From positions 1 to 64,000 of the forward strand of contig JAEESZ010000007.1 of assembly GCA_016286535.1 (NCBI GenBank): 64,000 bases of DNA, read 5' to 3'. Shown here piece after piece: positions 8,315 through 17,904 of the stretch. Position 1 is the stretch's first letter. Each line of letters begins with the position of its first letter. Source of the stretch: Treponema sp. Lineage in GTDB: Bacteria > Spirochaetota > Spirochaetia > Treponematales > Treponemataceae. Below the pieces are notes generated by a model, which had not been told where the DNA came from, ran no database searches, and saw only the letters and a list, made by a program, of their open reading frames with translations. The translations under genes were made by a program, and so were the position numbers.

Positions 8315-9829
8315 TTAATATCTGCCTAAAGGACGGGCAAAAACCTCTTTAGAAAGGTTTCCAACAATCCTGTCATCAAAAGCGGACCAGGCCGCTACTG
8401 CAAAATAATAAATTCGCCCGTTTTCAAGGCCTGTAATTGTATAAGAATTAACAGCACCTACGTTTATAGGAGAATCTCCTTCCACCGCAAATCGTCCCAG
8501 ATATTCTCCGGGTCTGCTTCCATAGTACAAATAATAACCGCCGACTGTGTCATCAACAGAGTAAGACCAGCTTACGGTAACGCTGCCGTTTCCTGCTACC
8601 GCCTTTACAATAAAAGGAGGCAGAGGTTCAGGCAGTTCTGTATAATCCAGAGTGATTTGAGTGAGGGTAGGACTTGATTTTCCGTCTCCGTCAGGAAGCA
8701 GCTCTGCTGCAATCTGAAAGTAAAGTCCCGTAACACCCTTTAACTGCTGACCGCTTGTAACAGGCTTCCATTCAGGATAGTCCTCTGTCCAGCCATAGTA
8801 GTTATCTCCCGAGCGTACATAAAAACAGATTTCTGTCTGCTCAGGTATATTCATTTCTGCATTTAAAGAATTAAGCATGGAGCCGTCAGAAATGAGGATT
8901 GGTTTTGAAACAAATTTTCCACCGGTAGGCACATACATTGTATGTTCAATTTTTCCGGCATATTCAGGTGACTGAAAATCAGGTAACTCATAAGGACTTC
9001 TTGAGATTTTAAAATCATCAATTTCGCCTGTATACTCGTTGCAGAGTTCAAGGCTGGAAGGAGTTCCCATAAGAACAAGACAGACTTCTCCGTTTTCAAA
9101 GCCGTTATCTGTCATAAAACGCATATCTTCTGTTATGCCGTTTACCTTATATTCCAGAAGTCCTGTGTCAGCATCAAAAGAAAGCACATGATAGCTCCAC
9201 TTTTGAGGAACAAGCTTAGAAGTTCCCTTAAGAAGGACTTCGTGTAAATCTGATTTTGTATAAGAAGCATCAAAAATATCTGTAAAAACCCATTCAATAT
9301 GACCGCTTACAAAACTTGCGTTTATCATCTGATAAATCAGCTGATTATTTACATTCTTGGAAGATTCCCAGTTTACGATTACTTCGCCGTTTTCTACAAC
9401 CGAAGGACAGAGCCAGAACTCAATGCAGAAAGAACCTTTTAAGCCTTCTGTTCCAAAAAAGCTGCCCGGCTGTCCAAGAATACTCAAACCGCCGATGTTC
9501 CGGCTCAGCCCTGCAAACTTACCCATCTGGGTCTGGTCACTTCTTTTTAAGTTATTTGTTACAAGTTCATAATCGCCATAAGCTACAGGATTGCTTAAGG
9601 CTTCAAAGTTGATTAATAAATCTGTATTTTCGTCCACTGTAAAAGAATTTGTATCAAGCTGAATACATTCATAACCATAACGTCCCTTACCTCTGGCAAG
9701 GTTTTCTTCCGACTGGAAAGCCGGCCAGCCTTTTTGTCCACCGAGAATTATTTCTTTTGCAGGCAATACAGCTAAAAGAATGCCTGATAAAACTACTAAA
9801 ACTGTGCTTTTTCTGATACAATTCTTCAT
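8315..9829 (-). CDS. Exported protein with LamG/concanavalin-like region and fibronectin type III domain
   Basis: A 504-residue exported protein. The start at 9829 is chosen because MKNCIRKS followed by a hydrophobic stretch gives a clean signal peptide; a TTG five codons earlier would overlap uvrC. Residues about 90-270 resemble a laminin-G/concanavalin-like jelly roll (SFCIEFWLCPS, then a WSYHVLSFD motif). About residues 310-390 form a second beta-rich module, and about 400-500 fit fibronectin type III (VTVSWSYSVDD, ending YYFAVAAWSA). Carbohydrate or surface binding is likely, but the ligand is unknown. No SD is visible. The start codon is only 4 bp from the uvrC start on the other strand. 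Confidence 0.8.
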   Translation of the reverse strand: MKNCIRKSTVLVVLSGILLAVLPAKEIILGGQKGWPAFQSEENLARGKGRYGYECIQLDTNSFTVDENTDLLINFEALSNPVAYGDYELVTNNLKRSDQTQMGKFAGLSRNIGGLSILGQPGSFFGTEGLKGSFCIEFWLCPSVVENGEVIVNWESSKNVNNQLIYQMINASFVSGHIEWVFTDIFDASYTKSDLHEVLLKGTSKLVPQKWSYHVLSFDADTGLLEYKVNGITEDMRFMTDNGFENGEVCLVLMGTPSSLELCNEYTGEIDDFKISRSPYELPDFQSPEYAGKIEHTMYVPTGGKFVSKPILISDGSMLNSLNAEMNIPEQTEICFYVRSGDNYYGWTEDYPEWKPVTSGQQLKGVTGLYFQIAAELLPDGDGKSSPTLTQITLDYTELPEPLPPFIVKAVAGNGSVTVSWSYSVDDTVGGYYLYYGSRPGEYLGRFAVEGDSPINVGAVNSYTITGLENGRIYYFAVAAWSAFDDRIVGNLSKEVFARPLGRY

Positions 9830-9833
9830 ATAA

Positions 9834-11822
9834 ATGACAAACAAAACTACCCGTGAAATATTACACGAAACAGCTCTGAAAGCTCCTTTATCTAGCGGCG
9901 TTTACCTCTGGAGAAACTCCGAAGACACCGTAATTTATGTTGGAAAAGCAAAAAATTTGAAAAATCGTTTATCTTCTTACTTTTCCGGACAGAAAAGCAT
10001 AAAGACAAGACTTCTTATTTCCCACGCCAACTCTATAGAATACATCACAACAACAAACGAATACGAAGCGCTGCTGCTGGAAAACAACCTTATTAAAAAA
10101 TATAATCCCCGTTACAACATATGTCTGAAGGACGGAAAATCATATCCTGTTTTAAGAATAACCAATGAAGATTATCCTAAAATCTTTAAGACCAGACGCA
10201 TTTTACAGGACGGCTCAAAATATTTTGGACCTTTTCCAGACGTAACTGCCCTGGACACCTTTATAGAAACTATTTTTAAGCTCTACCCGGTAAGACACTG
10301 CAGAACCTTAAGAAAAAGAGATACACCCTGTCTTTACTATCACATGGGACAATGTAAAGCACCCTGCTGCAACAAAATTTCTAAAGAGTCCTACAATGAT
10401 TACATCGGTGAAATCTCACAACTACTTGAGGGAAAAGGAGAAGAAACTATTGCAAAACTTACCGGTCTTATGAAGGCAAGTGCAAAAGAACTTAACTTTG
10501 AAAAGGCAGCCCGCCTTCGCGACGGCATAAAAGCCCTCATGATTATGCAGAATCAGAATATTGTTGAAACTTTTGATGCTGATGACCGCGACTACATTGC
10601 CTACTATACGGAAGGAGAACTTGTAAGTTTTACAGTCTTAAAGATAAGGGGCGGCAAGCTTCTTGGAAGGGAAAACTACAGGGTTGAATCTTTAAATGAT
10701 GATGATGATTTGATTGGTGAATTCATGGCAGTTTATTATGAAGATCCCCTTTCAATTCCACCGGGAGTTTACATTCCCCCTACCAATGAATACGAACACA
10801 TTTATAAATGGCTGGAAGAAGAGAAAAAATCTAAGGCCAGGCTTATTGTTATTTATACAGAGATGGCCGCCAAAAAAGCAGAAACAGATAAAATTGACTT
10901 TTCTACCCTGCCAAGAGATATTGCTGCCCTTCAGATGGCAAAGCAGAATGCCCACGAAGATATTGTACGCAGACTGAGAGACCGTGGTGATATGCCTGCC
11001 ATGGAAGAACTTAAATCTAAACTTGGCCTCGATGTGCTTCCTGTAAGAATTGAAGGCTTTGATATTGCCCATATTGGTGGAAAATGGCCTGTTGCTTCTT
11101 TAATTTCCTTTTACAATGGAAATCCTGACAAAAAGAATTACAGATATTTCCGCTTAAAAACTACAGACGGACTTATTGATGATTTTGCTTCCATGAAGGA
11201 AGCCGTAAGCCGCCGTTATACCCGGCTTGTAAACGACCAGCTGGACCTGCCTGATTTAATTCTTATAGACGGTGGTATTGGTCAGGTAAATGCAGTTGAA
11301 GGAATACTACAGTCTCTGGGCCTGGACATTCCGGTTGCAGGTCTTGCAAAAAGGGACGAGGAAATTTATCTTCCGGGAAACAGCACCCCAATCTGTCTTC
11401 CAAAAAGATCAGATGCACTCAGGCTTTTGCAGAGAGTCAGAGATGAAACCCACCGCTTTGCAACCAGCAGAAACCAGAATCTTCGTACAAAAGAAAATAC
11501 AGATTCCATCTTCCTGGAAATACCTGGCGTAGGCGAAGTCAGGGCAAGAAAACTTCAGATGCAGTTTACAACTCTGGAAAATCTTGCAGCAGCAGAAGAA
11601 AGTGCAATTGCCCAGTGTCTTCACGTAAGGGGAAGCGAAGCAGCTGCTATTTTACTGAATGCTAAGGAATTAAATAAAAAACGTCAGGAAAAGAAGGAAC
11701 TTCAAAAGCAGTCTTTACAGGCTGCAGGAACAACAAAAGAAAAAGCAGCCGAAGCCAAATATATAGAAGATTTAGCTTCGCTTGCTTTGAAAGGTTTAAA
11801 TCTGAATGTAGCAGAAGATTAA
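9834..11822 (+). CDS. uvrC: Excinuclease ABC subunit C
   Basis: UvrC makes both incisions in nucleotide-excision repair after loading by UvrAB. The 662-residue protein has the GIY-YIG nuclease at the N-terminus (GVY at 22-24, YVGKAKNLKNR at about 35-45), the UvrB-binding UVR helix pair at about 203-238 (NFEKAARLRDGI), the RNase H-like C-terminal nuclease (DLILIDGGIGQV) and a terminal helix-hairpin-helix (IPGVGEVRARKL). A Lys/Glu-rich tail follows. No SD precedes the ATG, and the promoter must lie in the neighbouring divergent gene. The stop overlaps that of pth by 4 bp. uvrB is also in this window (25498-27498) but not adjacent. Confidence 0.95.
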   Translation: MTNKTTREILHETALKAPLSSGVYLWRNSEDTVIYVGKAKNLKNRLSSYFSGQKSIKTRLLISHANSIEYITTTNEYEALLLENNLIKKYNPRYNICLKDGKSYPVLRITNEDYPKIFKTRRILQDGSKYFGPFPDVTALDTFIETIFKLYPVRHCRTLRKRDTPCLYYHMGQCKAPCCNKISKESYNDYIGEISQLLEGKGEETIAKLTGLMKASAKELNFEKAARLRDGIKALMIMQNQNIVETFDADDRDYIAYYTEGELVSFTVLKIRGGKLLGRENYRVESLNDDDDLIGEFMAVYYEDPLSIPPGVYIPPTNEYEHIYKWLEEEKKSKARLIVIYTEMAAKKAETDKIDFSTLPRDIAALQMAKQNAHEDIVRRLRDRGDMPAMEELKSKLGLDVLPVRIEGFDIAHIGGKWPVASLISFYNGNPDKKNYRYFRLKTTDGLIDDFASMKEAVSRRYTRLVNDQLDLPDLILIDGGIGQVNAVEGILQSLGLDIPVAGLAKRDEEIYLPGNSTPICLPKRSDALRLLQRVRDETHRFATSRNQNLRTKENTDSIFLEIPGVGEVRARKLQMQFTTLENLAAAEESAIAQCLHVRGSEAAAILLNAKELNKKRQEKKELQKQSLQAAGTTKEKAAEAKYIEDLASLALKGLNLNVAED

Positions 11823-12475
11823 ACCAATTTTTTCTTACCCCAGGCCGGAATAAGTTTTTCTCCATCTTTAGTAAGAAGGAATTTTACAAAAAGCAGATTT
11901 GTCTGACTGAATACATTCTGCATTACTTCCTGCTCTTCTGCAGAAAAGCGGCTGAGTACCCAGTCTGCAACTCCAATTTTTTCGCTGGAAGGGCGGCCAA
12001 TGCCAAAACGGATTCTCCAGAAATCTGCGGTATTCAAAACTGCCTTTGTTGAACGAAGTCCGTTATGACCGCCTAAACCGCCGCTCCACTTAAGGCTTAC
12101 AAAGCCCGGCTCCAGTTCCAGCTCATCATGAACTACAAGAATTTCTTCAGGCTTAATCTTGTAAAAATTTGCAGCTTCAATAATGCTGTCCCCGCTCAGA
12201 TTCATATAAGTCATCGGCTTTAAAAAATAAATATGAGAGGGAGCTTCTTCAGGCACCAGCACAGGAGAACCATCTTTTTTGGAACAGATTTTTTCATCTG
12301 CGGCCCACTGGGCAAGTTCTGCCGGTGTAAGGCTTGCAATCTGGCCTTTAAATTTTGACTGCCAGTTTAATTTTCCGGCAAAAGGTAAAGAATCCTCAAA
12401 ATACCAGGCCACATTATGCCTTGTTTTTTCGTATTCCTTACCATAATTTCCTAAAAACGCAACTAACTGAATCAT
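11819..12475 (-). CDS. pth: Peptidyl-tRNA hydrolase
   Basis: Pth recycles peptidyl-tRNA released from stalled ribosomes. The 218-residue protein keeps the family residues: N10 (LGNYGKEY), catalytic H20 (TRHNV), N92 (MNLSG), D117 (VVHDELEL) and the GGLGGHNGLRS block. It is longer than typical Pth because of an insert at about 45-75. The ATG overlaps the stop of the upstream DUF4340 gene by 4 bp (ATGA), so it is the last gene of the Gld-type ABC operon. That pairing has no obvious functional logic and probably reflects transcript sharing. Confidence 0.95.
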   Translation of the reverse strand: MIQLVAFLGNYGKEYEKTRHNVAWYFEDSLPFAGKLNWQSKFKGQIASLTPAELAQWAADEKICSKKDGSPVLVPEEAPSHIYFLKPMTYMNLSGDSIIEAANFYKIKPEEILVVHDELELEPGFVSLKWSGGLGGHNGLRSTKAVLNTADFWRIRFGIGRPSSEKIGVADWVLSRFSAEEQEVMQNVFSQTNLLFVKFLLTKDGEKLIPAWGKKKLV

Positions 12476-13389
12476 TTTGCCATATCTTCCAAAGACTTCT
12501 GGAATTTCTGTACGGCATAACCGGCAATTTCAAAAGGATAAGGAGTTTCACTGCAGCTTGCCCAGTATTTTTCTGAAGCAGAATCACCGCTAGCAGGCAG
12601 TCTGTAGATTTCAAGACTTACAGTTTTAAAGCCTACACCAATTTTTGCAGAAATAATTTTCTGTCCGCCGGGATTTTCACCTTCCTCATACCAGGATGGA
12701 GTTACCAGTGAAGCAAGACTGTTAAACCAGTCTGTAGCCTTTGTTTCATCAATCTGTAAGAGTTCATTAGAAGAGTTCCATACAATGTCTGTTCCGCTTC
12801 CCATTCTTGCAAGAGACCAGGTCTGGCCTTTTTCGTTTGTAATTGAAACAGAAGAAATCTGAGTCTTATCAAGGTCAAGAACAGTACGTGATCTTAAATA
12901 TGAAATGCTCTTGTCAAATTCGTTACGGAGGTTTTGAGCTGTAAGGTAAATATCCTTCTGATCATCAAAAATTGCATATGTCTGAGAAGAGGCATTTGCT
13001 TCCTTACCAATGTAAAGGCTTCTTACAGTCTTTCCCTTGCTCTTAAAGGTAACTTCCAGTCTTTCACCTTCTGTAAGTTCATAGCGGTCAAGAACAGCAT
13101 CGTTTGCTGCAGAAGCAACCTTATCAAGTACCTTTATATTCATACCTGCTTCAACAAGGGCACTTGTATAAGTTTCATTTGCAGGATATTTTTTATCTCC
13201 TACAAACCAGGAATCATTTTCTTTTACCAGACTGAAGCTGCCTTCTGCATTTGCAATTGTAACTTCATCAACTTCATCTGAAATAGTAAAATTCTTTGTT
13301 CTGTCACCTGCTTTTAAACAAAGCTGAAGAATTAAAACAACTAAAAGCAGGGCATCACATATCAATAATACAAGTTTTCTAGTTTTCAT
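12472..13389 (-). CDS. DUF4340-type membrane-anchored protein of the Gld-like ABC operon
   Basis: A 305-residue protein with an uncleaved N-terminal helix (about residues 5-25) and a beta-rich extracytoplasmic remainder. The sequence pattern (VDEVTIANAEGSFSLVKEND, then repeated short strand blocks) fits DUF4340, a family found beside Gld-type ABC genes. The start at 13389 is preferred over an in-frame GTG 9 bases upstream because AAGGTGA is spaced for the ATG and the upstream stop ends at 13391. It overlaps pth by 4 bp. Function unknown; probably an accessory part of the transporter. Confidence 0.8.
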   Translation of the reverse strand: MKTRKLVLLICDALLLVVLILQLCLKAGDRTKNFTISDEVDEVTIANAEGSFSLVKENDSWFVGDKKYPANETYTSALVEAGMNIKVLDKVASAANDAVLDRYELTEGERLEVTFKSKGKTVRSLYIGKEANASSQTYAIFDDQKDIYLTAQNLRNEFDKSISYLRSRTVLDLDKTQISSVSITNEKGQTWSLARMGSGTDIVWNSSNELLQIDETKATDWFNSLASLVTPSWYEEGENPGGQKIISAKIGVGFKTVSLEIYRLPASGDSASEKYWASCSETPYPFEIAGYAVQKFQKSLEDMAK

Positions 13390-13390
13390 A

Positions 13391-15457
13391 TTATTCACCT
13401 TTCTTATTCTTCTTTTCTTTTACTACAGTTCTGCTGTCATTTGGATTATATTTTGCATTAATTGCCTTTCTTCTCTTAGAACGCATTCTCCATACAATAA
13501 AGCCGCATACAGCAACAAGAAGGGCAAGTCCTACTTCATTAAAGTATTTCCAGAATAAAGCAGCTCCATTAGATTTTATATTCAATGTATTTGCAGAAAG
13601 ATTTTTTGAACGCATTGTACACAAATCAACGTTACCGTTCATATAATCAACTGCATTAAGAACAAACATTGCAGCAGGAGTATTTGCTGTTTCATTAATT
13701 ACATTACGGGTTGTAATGTATGATGAGTTTGCAATAAAGATTTTTCCGGGACGAATACTTGAACTTAAGTGATTTGAAGTTGTAAGTGTACTATCCTGAT
13801 TTTCATTTTCGCTTACAGGGGCAGAGTCAAAGGCACTGCTGAACTTTCCTTCAAGAATTGCAACCAGGTCGTAAGACTGAGTCTGTGAAGGAGGATTCAT
13901 AGCCATTGGATTCAGGAAAATATTTTCGCTCATTGTCCAGGCTTCATCAGAAGATTTTGCAAGAACAGTAACTTTTACATCTGAATTTTCTTTAGCCTTA
14001 GATAAATCAAGCTGACCATTCTGGAACATGTAAACATAACCAAGATTTTTGGTGATAGGATTTTTCTTTGCCAGCTGATTTTTCTGTAACTCAGGAGCCC
14101 AGTAATATTTAAGGGTTCCATACTGTGTCTGATTATTTACAAAACACTGATTATCAAAAACGATATTTGTCTTGCGGTCAATTCCGTAAGCTGTCAAAAG
14201 TCTGTCCAGATTCAAGGCATTTGGAACAAACTGTGGACCACCTGTATACTGGGCAGTTCCATCCTGATTCATACCGTCAATAAAGAACATTACATTTCCA
14301 CCGCGCATAATGAACTGGTCAATTTTGTAAAGTTCTTCTTCTGTATAATCCATCTGAGGACCATTAATCATAATTGTTCCAATTCCAGAAGGAATATCTT
14401 CGCTGTTCAAATCAATATCCTGAACCTTGTACATCTTAGAAATGGCCTTATCAAGATAACCGCTGTAGGTTTCATCAGATCTGTCAAGTTCATTATGACC
14501 TGTGATATACCCCATAACAGTTCCCTTAGAAAGAAGGCTCTGCAAATCTTCAGAAATTGTTGTATCAAGTTCATCAAGACCGTCAACTGCATAACCAAAG
14601 AATGAACGCTGAATTGTAACAGGAATTAACTTAAAGTTATCTTCATACTGGAGGACAAAACCAAGAACAGCATATTCTGTTTCGCCCGCAGAATTCTTAA
14701 AAGAGATTTTCTGAAGTCCGAACTGGCTGCTAAGAGAGTCCGCTTCCATTGAGGAAGGGCTTACTACATTAAAATCAAGGCAATCCTGATTCTTTTTATT
14801 TACAGCCGCAACAGAATCCCTTACATATTTTTCAAGCTGATCAACTCCACCAATCTGAAGTCTTTTTAAAGAGTCAGAAAGATAGAGGGTTGCAGCAATC
14901 TTTTTACCATTTTTGATTGCAGAAAGGCTTGAAGCAGTGTTTATCATCTTTGTAATTTTTGATGTTATGTTATATTCAAGTCCGTCTGTGCTGGTAATTC
15001 CGTCCATAAGTTCAATGTTATCGCCATAGGTAATAACAAGTCCCATATAGCCGCTTTTAAAACCGATTTCCTTGTTTTTTACTTCCTGAATCTGCATGGC
15101 ACGAAGACCAAGGCTTGATGCAAGTTCCTGATTTTCGCTTTTATCCATATCCATATAAGAAACTGTAAAATTCTTATTTGCAGCATTTTTGTATTCAAAC
15201 AAAAGGTCATTTAAATACTGGGCTACAGAATTATATGGGGCAGGAAGATTTTCATCAAAGAAAACTCTTACAGACAAAGGTTCTTCAAGATTTTTTACAA
15301 GATTTTTACTTGCCTTTGAAAGTGTGTAAGATTGTGCCGAAGTTAAATCAAATCTTGCAAAAGCATTGTAAGCAACAAGATTTGCAAGAATCAAAAGTAT
15401 GATAAATAATGAGAAATCTGATTTTGAACTTTTTAACCAGTTAAGTATCTTTTTCAT
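13391..15457 (-). CDS. GldG-like ABC-associated membrane protein
   Basis: A 688-residue protein with a transmembrane helix at about 16-35, a large extracytoplasmic region and a C-terminal helix near 650-668 followed by a basic tail. The segment after the first helix (TLSKASKNLVKNLEEPLSV) and the GYITGHNELD and MINGPQMDYTEEEL blocks match the GldG/DUF4350-type component that accompanies GldA/GldF-like ABC proteins. In gliding Bacteroidetes these take part in gliding; in spirochaetes the role is not established. It follows the permease gene by 19 bases and precedes the DUF4340 gene by one base. Confidence 0.82.
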   Translation of the reverse strand: MKKILNWLKSSKSDFSLFIILLILANLVAYNAFARFDLTSAQSYTLSKASKNLVKNLEEPLSVRVFFDENLPAPYNSVAQYLNDLLFEYKNAANKNFTVSYMDMDKSENQELASSLGLRAMQIQEVKNKEIGFKSGYMGLVITYGDNIELMDGITSTDGLEYNITSKITKMINTASSLSAIKNGKKIAATLYLSDSLKRLQIGGVDQLEKYVRDSVAAVNKKNQDCLDFNVVSPSSMEADSLSSQFGLQKISFKNSAGETEYAVLGFVLQYEDNFKLIPVTIQRSFFGYAVDGLDELDTTISEDLQSLLSKGTVMGYITGHNELDRSDETYSGYLDKAISKMYKVQDIDLNSEDIPSGIGTIMINGPQMDYTEEELYKIDQFIMRGGNVMFFIDGMNQDGTAQYTGGPQFVPNALNLDRLLTAYGIDRKTNIVFDNQCFVNNQTQYGTLKYYWAPELQKNQLAKKNPITKNLGYVYMFQNGQLDLSKAKENSDVKVTVLAKSSDEAWTMSENIFLNPMAMNPPSQTQSYDLVAILEGKFSSAFDSAPVSENENQDSTLTTSNHLSSSIRPGKIFIANSSYITTRNVINETANTPAAMFVLNAVDYMNGNVDLCTMRSKNLSANTLNIKSNGAALFWKYFNEVGLALLVAVCGFIVWRMRSKRRKAINAKYNPNDSRTVVKEKKNKKGE

Positions 15458-15476
15458 TTTTTCTTACCGCCTTGCC

Positions 15477-16208
15477 CTAACGTTTGTTATTCTGCTGAAC
15501 CTTTATTGTAAGAACAAGGAAGAAGGCTGTCAGCGAAATAAAGTACAATAAATCGCGGGTATCAATTACACCACGAGAAATCAAACTGAAGTGTTTACTT
15601 ATAGAAAGGAAACTTATAAAGTCTACAATTTTTGCAGGCAGGAATATCAGCATGGAATTAACAAGGGTTAAAACTATACAGATAATACAGGCTGTAAAGA
15701 AGGCCAGAATCTGATTTTTTGTAACTGACGATGCAAAAAGTCCAATTGAAGTAAAGCTTGCGGCAAGGAAGATGGCTCCAAGATAGCCGCCTGCAATTGG
15801 ACCGTAGTCTGGAGAACCGAAAATCTCGCAGGTTACAACATAAAATACGGTAGGAAGAATCATTACAAGAGTACCGATAAGGCTTGCAAAGTATTTTCCT
15901 AAAACAACGTTTGTTTCAGTTACAGGAAGTGTCATCAAAGTTTCAATGGAACCTACCCTTCTTTCCTCGCTGAAAAGACGCATTGTTAATGCCGGAACAA
16001 AGAAAGAAAGAATTAAAGGAAGACTTGAAAAGAAGCTTCTTAATTCTGCCCTGTTCTGTAAATAAAAGGCATTTAACATAAAAAAGTAAATTCCACAAAC
16101 TATTAAAAACAAGGCAGAAACAATGTATGCAACTGGACTTGTAAAATATGCTTTTAATTCACGGTTCATTATAACCAGTGTAGGATTTTTTCTTTTATTA
16201 TCACTCAT
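15477..16208 (-). CDS. ABC-2 type permease (GldF-like)
   Basis: A 243-residue integral membrane protein with about six hydrophobic helices. The N-terminal MNRELKAYFTSPVAYI and the RLFSEERRVGSIETLMTLPV motif are typical of the ABC-2 permease family, GldF/NosY-like branch. It follows the ATPase gene by two bases and should pair with that ATPase and the GldG-like protein as one exporter or mechanotransducing complex in the inner membrane. The substrate cannot be told from sequence. Confidence 0.88.
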   Translation of the reverse strand: MSDNKRKNPTLVIMNRELKAYFTSPVAYIVSALFLIVCGIYFFMLNAFYLQNRAELRSFFSSLPLILSFFVPALTMRLFSEERRVGSIETLMTLPVTETNVVLGKYFASLIGTLVMILPTVFYVVTCEIFGSPDYGPIAGGYLGAIFLAASFTSIGLFASSVTKNQILAFFTACIICIVLTLVNSMLIFLPAKIVDFISFLSISKHFSLISRGVIDTRDLLYFISLTAFFLVLTIKVQQNNKR

Positions 16209-16210
16209 TT

Positions 16211-17152
16211 TTATTTTGCCTCGCTTTCTGCTGTTGCTGCAGTAAGTGCATGGAATACATCTTCCAGGCTGTTCTTTTGAATTGTCATTTCGTACAAATC
16301 AATTCCATTTTCACAAAGAGTCTTTGCAATGGCAGGTCTTACTTCTTTTTCTTCTTTCAGGCTGACAGAAAAGAGTAAATGTCCCTCTGTCTCTGCAAGC
16401 TTCTTTACGGAAGCAACAGAGTCAATTTTGCCCAGAGCAGAAGTGATTTTTTCTTCATCACCATCAAGAAGAAGTTTTACATTAATATCATGACCAAAAC
16501 GATCCTTTAATTCTTCAATAGGACTGTCTGCAACAAGCTTTCCACCACTTATGATGATTGCCCTGCTGCATAAAGTTTCTACCTCGCTCAAAATATGAGT
16601 TGAAACAATTACTGTTCTGGTTTTACCAATTTCGCGGATAATGGCACGTACATCTTCTACCTGGTTTGGGTCCAGGCCGGAAGTTGGTTCATCAAGAATA
16701 AGGATTTCAGGATCATTCATAAGGGCATGGGCAAGTGCAACTCTCTGGCGGTTACCGCGGCTAAGTTCACTGATATTTTTGCTCATAACTTCCTTTAAAC
16801 CGCATTCTTTACAAAGCAGTTCAAGCTTACTTTCAGGATCCTGTCCGTGAATCTCTGCAATATATCTTAAATAATCTTCAACAATCATGTCTCCGTAAAG
16901 GGGAGCAGATTCCGGCATATAACCGATTTTTTGTTTCGATTCAACCGGCTTTTCGGCTATGTTCACTCCATCAATTAAAATAGAACCTTCAGATGGAGAA
17001 AGAAAGCCTGTTATCATTCTCATTGTTGTTGTTTTGCCAGCTCCGTTTGGTCCGAGTAAACCAACAATCTGTCCTGTTGGAATAGAAAAACTGACATCAT
17101 TTACCGCACGAAAATCTCCAAAATTTCTGGAAACGTGGGAAACCTCAATCAT
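16211..17152 (-). CDS. ABC transporter ATPase (GldA-like)
   Basis: A 313-residue nucleotide-binding subunit. Walker A is GLLGPNGAGKTT, the signature is ELSRGNRQR (a degenerate LSGGQ), Walker B is ILILDEPTSGLD and the switch His is in VSTHIL. A C-terminal extension of about 90 residues follows the core, as in GldA/NosF-type ATPases. The start at 17152 is chosen because AGGAGG lies 7 bases upstream; the longer reading frame would bury this site. It is the first gene of the operon ATPase-permease-GldG-DUF4340-pth. Confidence 0.92.
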   Translation of the reverse strand: MIEVSHVSRNFGDFRAVNDVSFSIPTGQIVGLLGPNGAGKTTTMRMITGFLSPSEGSILIDGVNIAEKPVESKQKIGYMPESAPLYGDMIVEDYLRYIAEIHGQDPESKLELLCKECGLKEVMSKNISELSRGNRQRVALAHALMNDPEILILDEPTSGLDPNQVEDVRAIIREIGKTRTVIVSTHILSEVETLCSRAIIISGGKLVADSPIEELKDRFGHDINVKLLLDGDEEKITSALGKIDSVASVKKLAETEGHLLFSVSLKEEKEVRPAIAKTLCENGIDLYEMTIQKNSLEDVFHALTAATAESEAK

Positions 17153-17228
17153 AGGAAAACCTCCTGAGTTCACCATTTATAAATTTAGTTTTTAAAAGAA
17201 AACTTTAAAATAAAAAGTTACAACTTTA

Positions 17229-17257
17229 AATATAATACAATTTAAACCATTTGTGAA
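17229..17257 (-). promoter_or_regulatory. Promoter of the Gld-type ABC operon
   Basis: Minus strand TTCACA (17257-17252), a 17-base spacer and TATATT (17234-17229), each one base from consensus. The expected start is near 17222, giving a leader of about 70 bases before the ATPase ATG. Confidence 0.6.
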
Positions 17258-17283
17258 AAATTTGGTTATAAAATAATAATTTT

Positions 17284-17904
17284 TTATACTCCGCAAAGGA
17301 GTTCAGCCAGAGAATAGGATTTAGACCAGATTTTATTTTTTTCGTTTTTGCTGAAAACTTTAATTCTGCTTTCTTTAAGTTCGGACGCAAGGTCATTGCC
17401 GTAAAAGGCTGCCAGCGTTTCAAGATATTCATCCACAGACATTTCTTCATCATTAAAGACAGGGGCCATAAAAAGGTCCAGGAAGTCTCTTATCTGACTG
17501 TCAGACTCAAGATAAAAAGCAGCAAGTTTTTCTTTTGAAAAATCTGTAATAAAAAGACCATCCTGCAGGTAAAGAAGCCCGCTCTTTAATAAAAGGTTAT
17601 CCTCCGGATTTGCAGAAAGTTCAATAGATAAATCACAGACATTCTCTTTTGAAACCTTTACATCAGAAAAAGCAGAATCCCTGAGGGCCTGAGCAATTTC
17701 ATCACACTGAATAAAGTCTGAAGCATTTTCACCTTCATTTACAGAAGAAAAGGATTTTATTAATTTTTCAAAGCCGCCTTTAGAAACTGAGTCAAAGTTT
17801 ATGCTGAGTTTATCCTTAGCAGCTTCAATTTTTATCTGCGATTCGCAGGAAATTAAGGTAAAGGCTGCAAAAAAGCCTAAAAGTAATAAAGAAAGTTTTT
17901 TCAT
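17284..17904 (-). CDS. Putative lipoprotein, unknown function
   Basis: A 206-residue product with a lipoprotein signal: a Lys-Lys N-terminus, a Leu-rich core and the lipobox LISC with Cys20 as lipid anchor. The mature part is acidic and helical with no motif I recognise. Its ATG overlaps the stop of the NlpC/P60 gene by one base (TAATG arrangement), so the two are translated from one message and may act together in the envelope, by inference. Length and codon use look like its neighbours. Confidence 0.75.
   Translation of the reverse strand: MKKLSLLLLGFFAAFTLISCESQIKIEAAKDKLSINFDSVSKGGFEKLIKSFSSVNEGENASDFIQCDEIAQALRDSAFSDVKVSKENVCDLSIELSANPEDNLLLKSGLLYLQDGLFITDFSKEKLAAFYLESDSQIRDFLDLFMAPVFNDEEMSVDEYLETLAAFYGNDLASELKESRIKVFSKNEKNKIWSKSYSLAELLCGV

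Noticed and set aside
12934..13281. Plus-strand frame of about 115 codons
   Set aside because: Lies inside the DUF4340 gene on the other strand, with no SD or family likeness.
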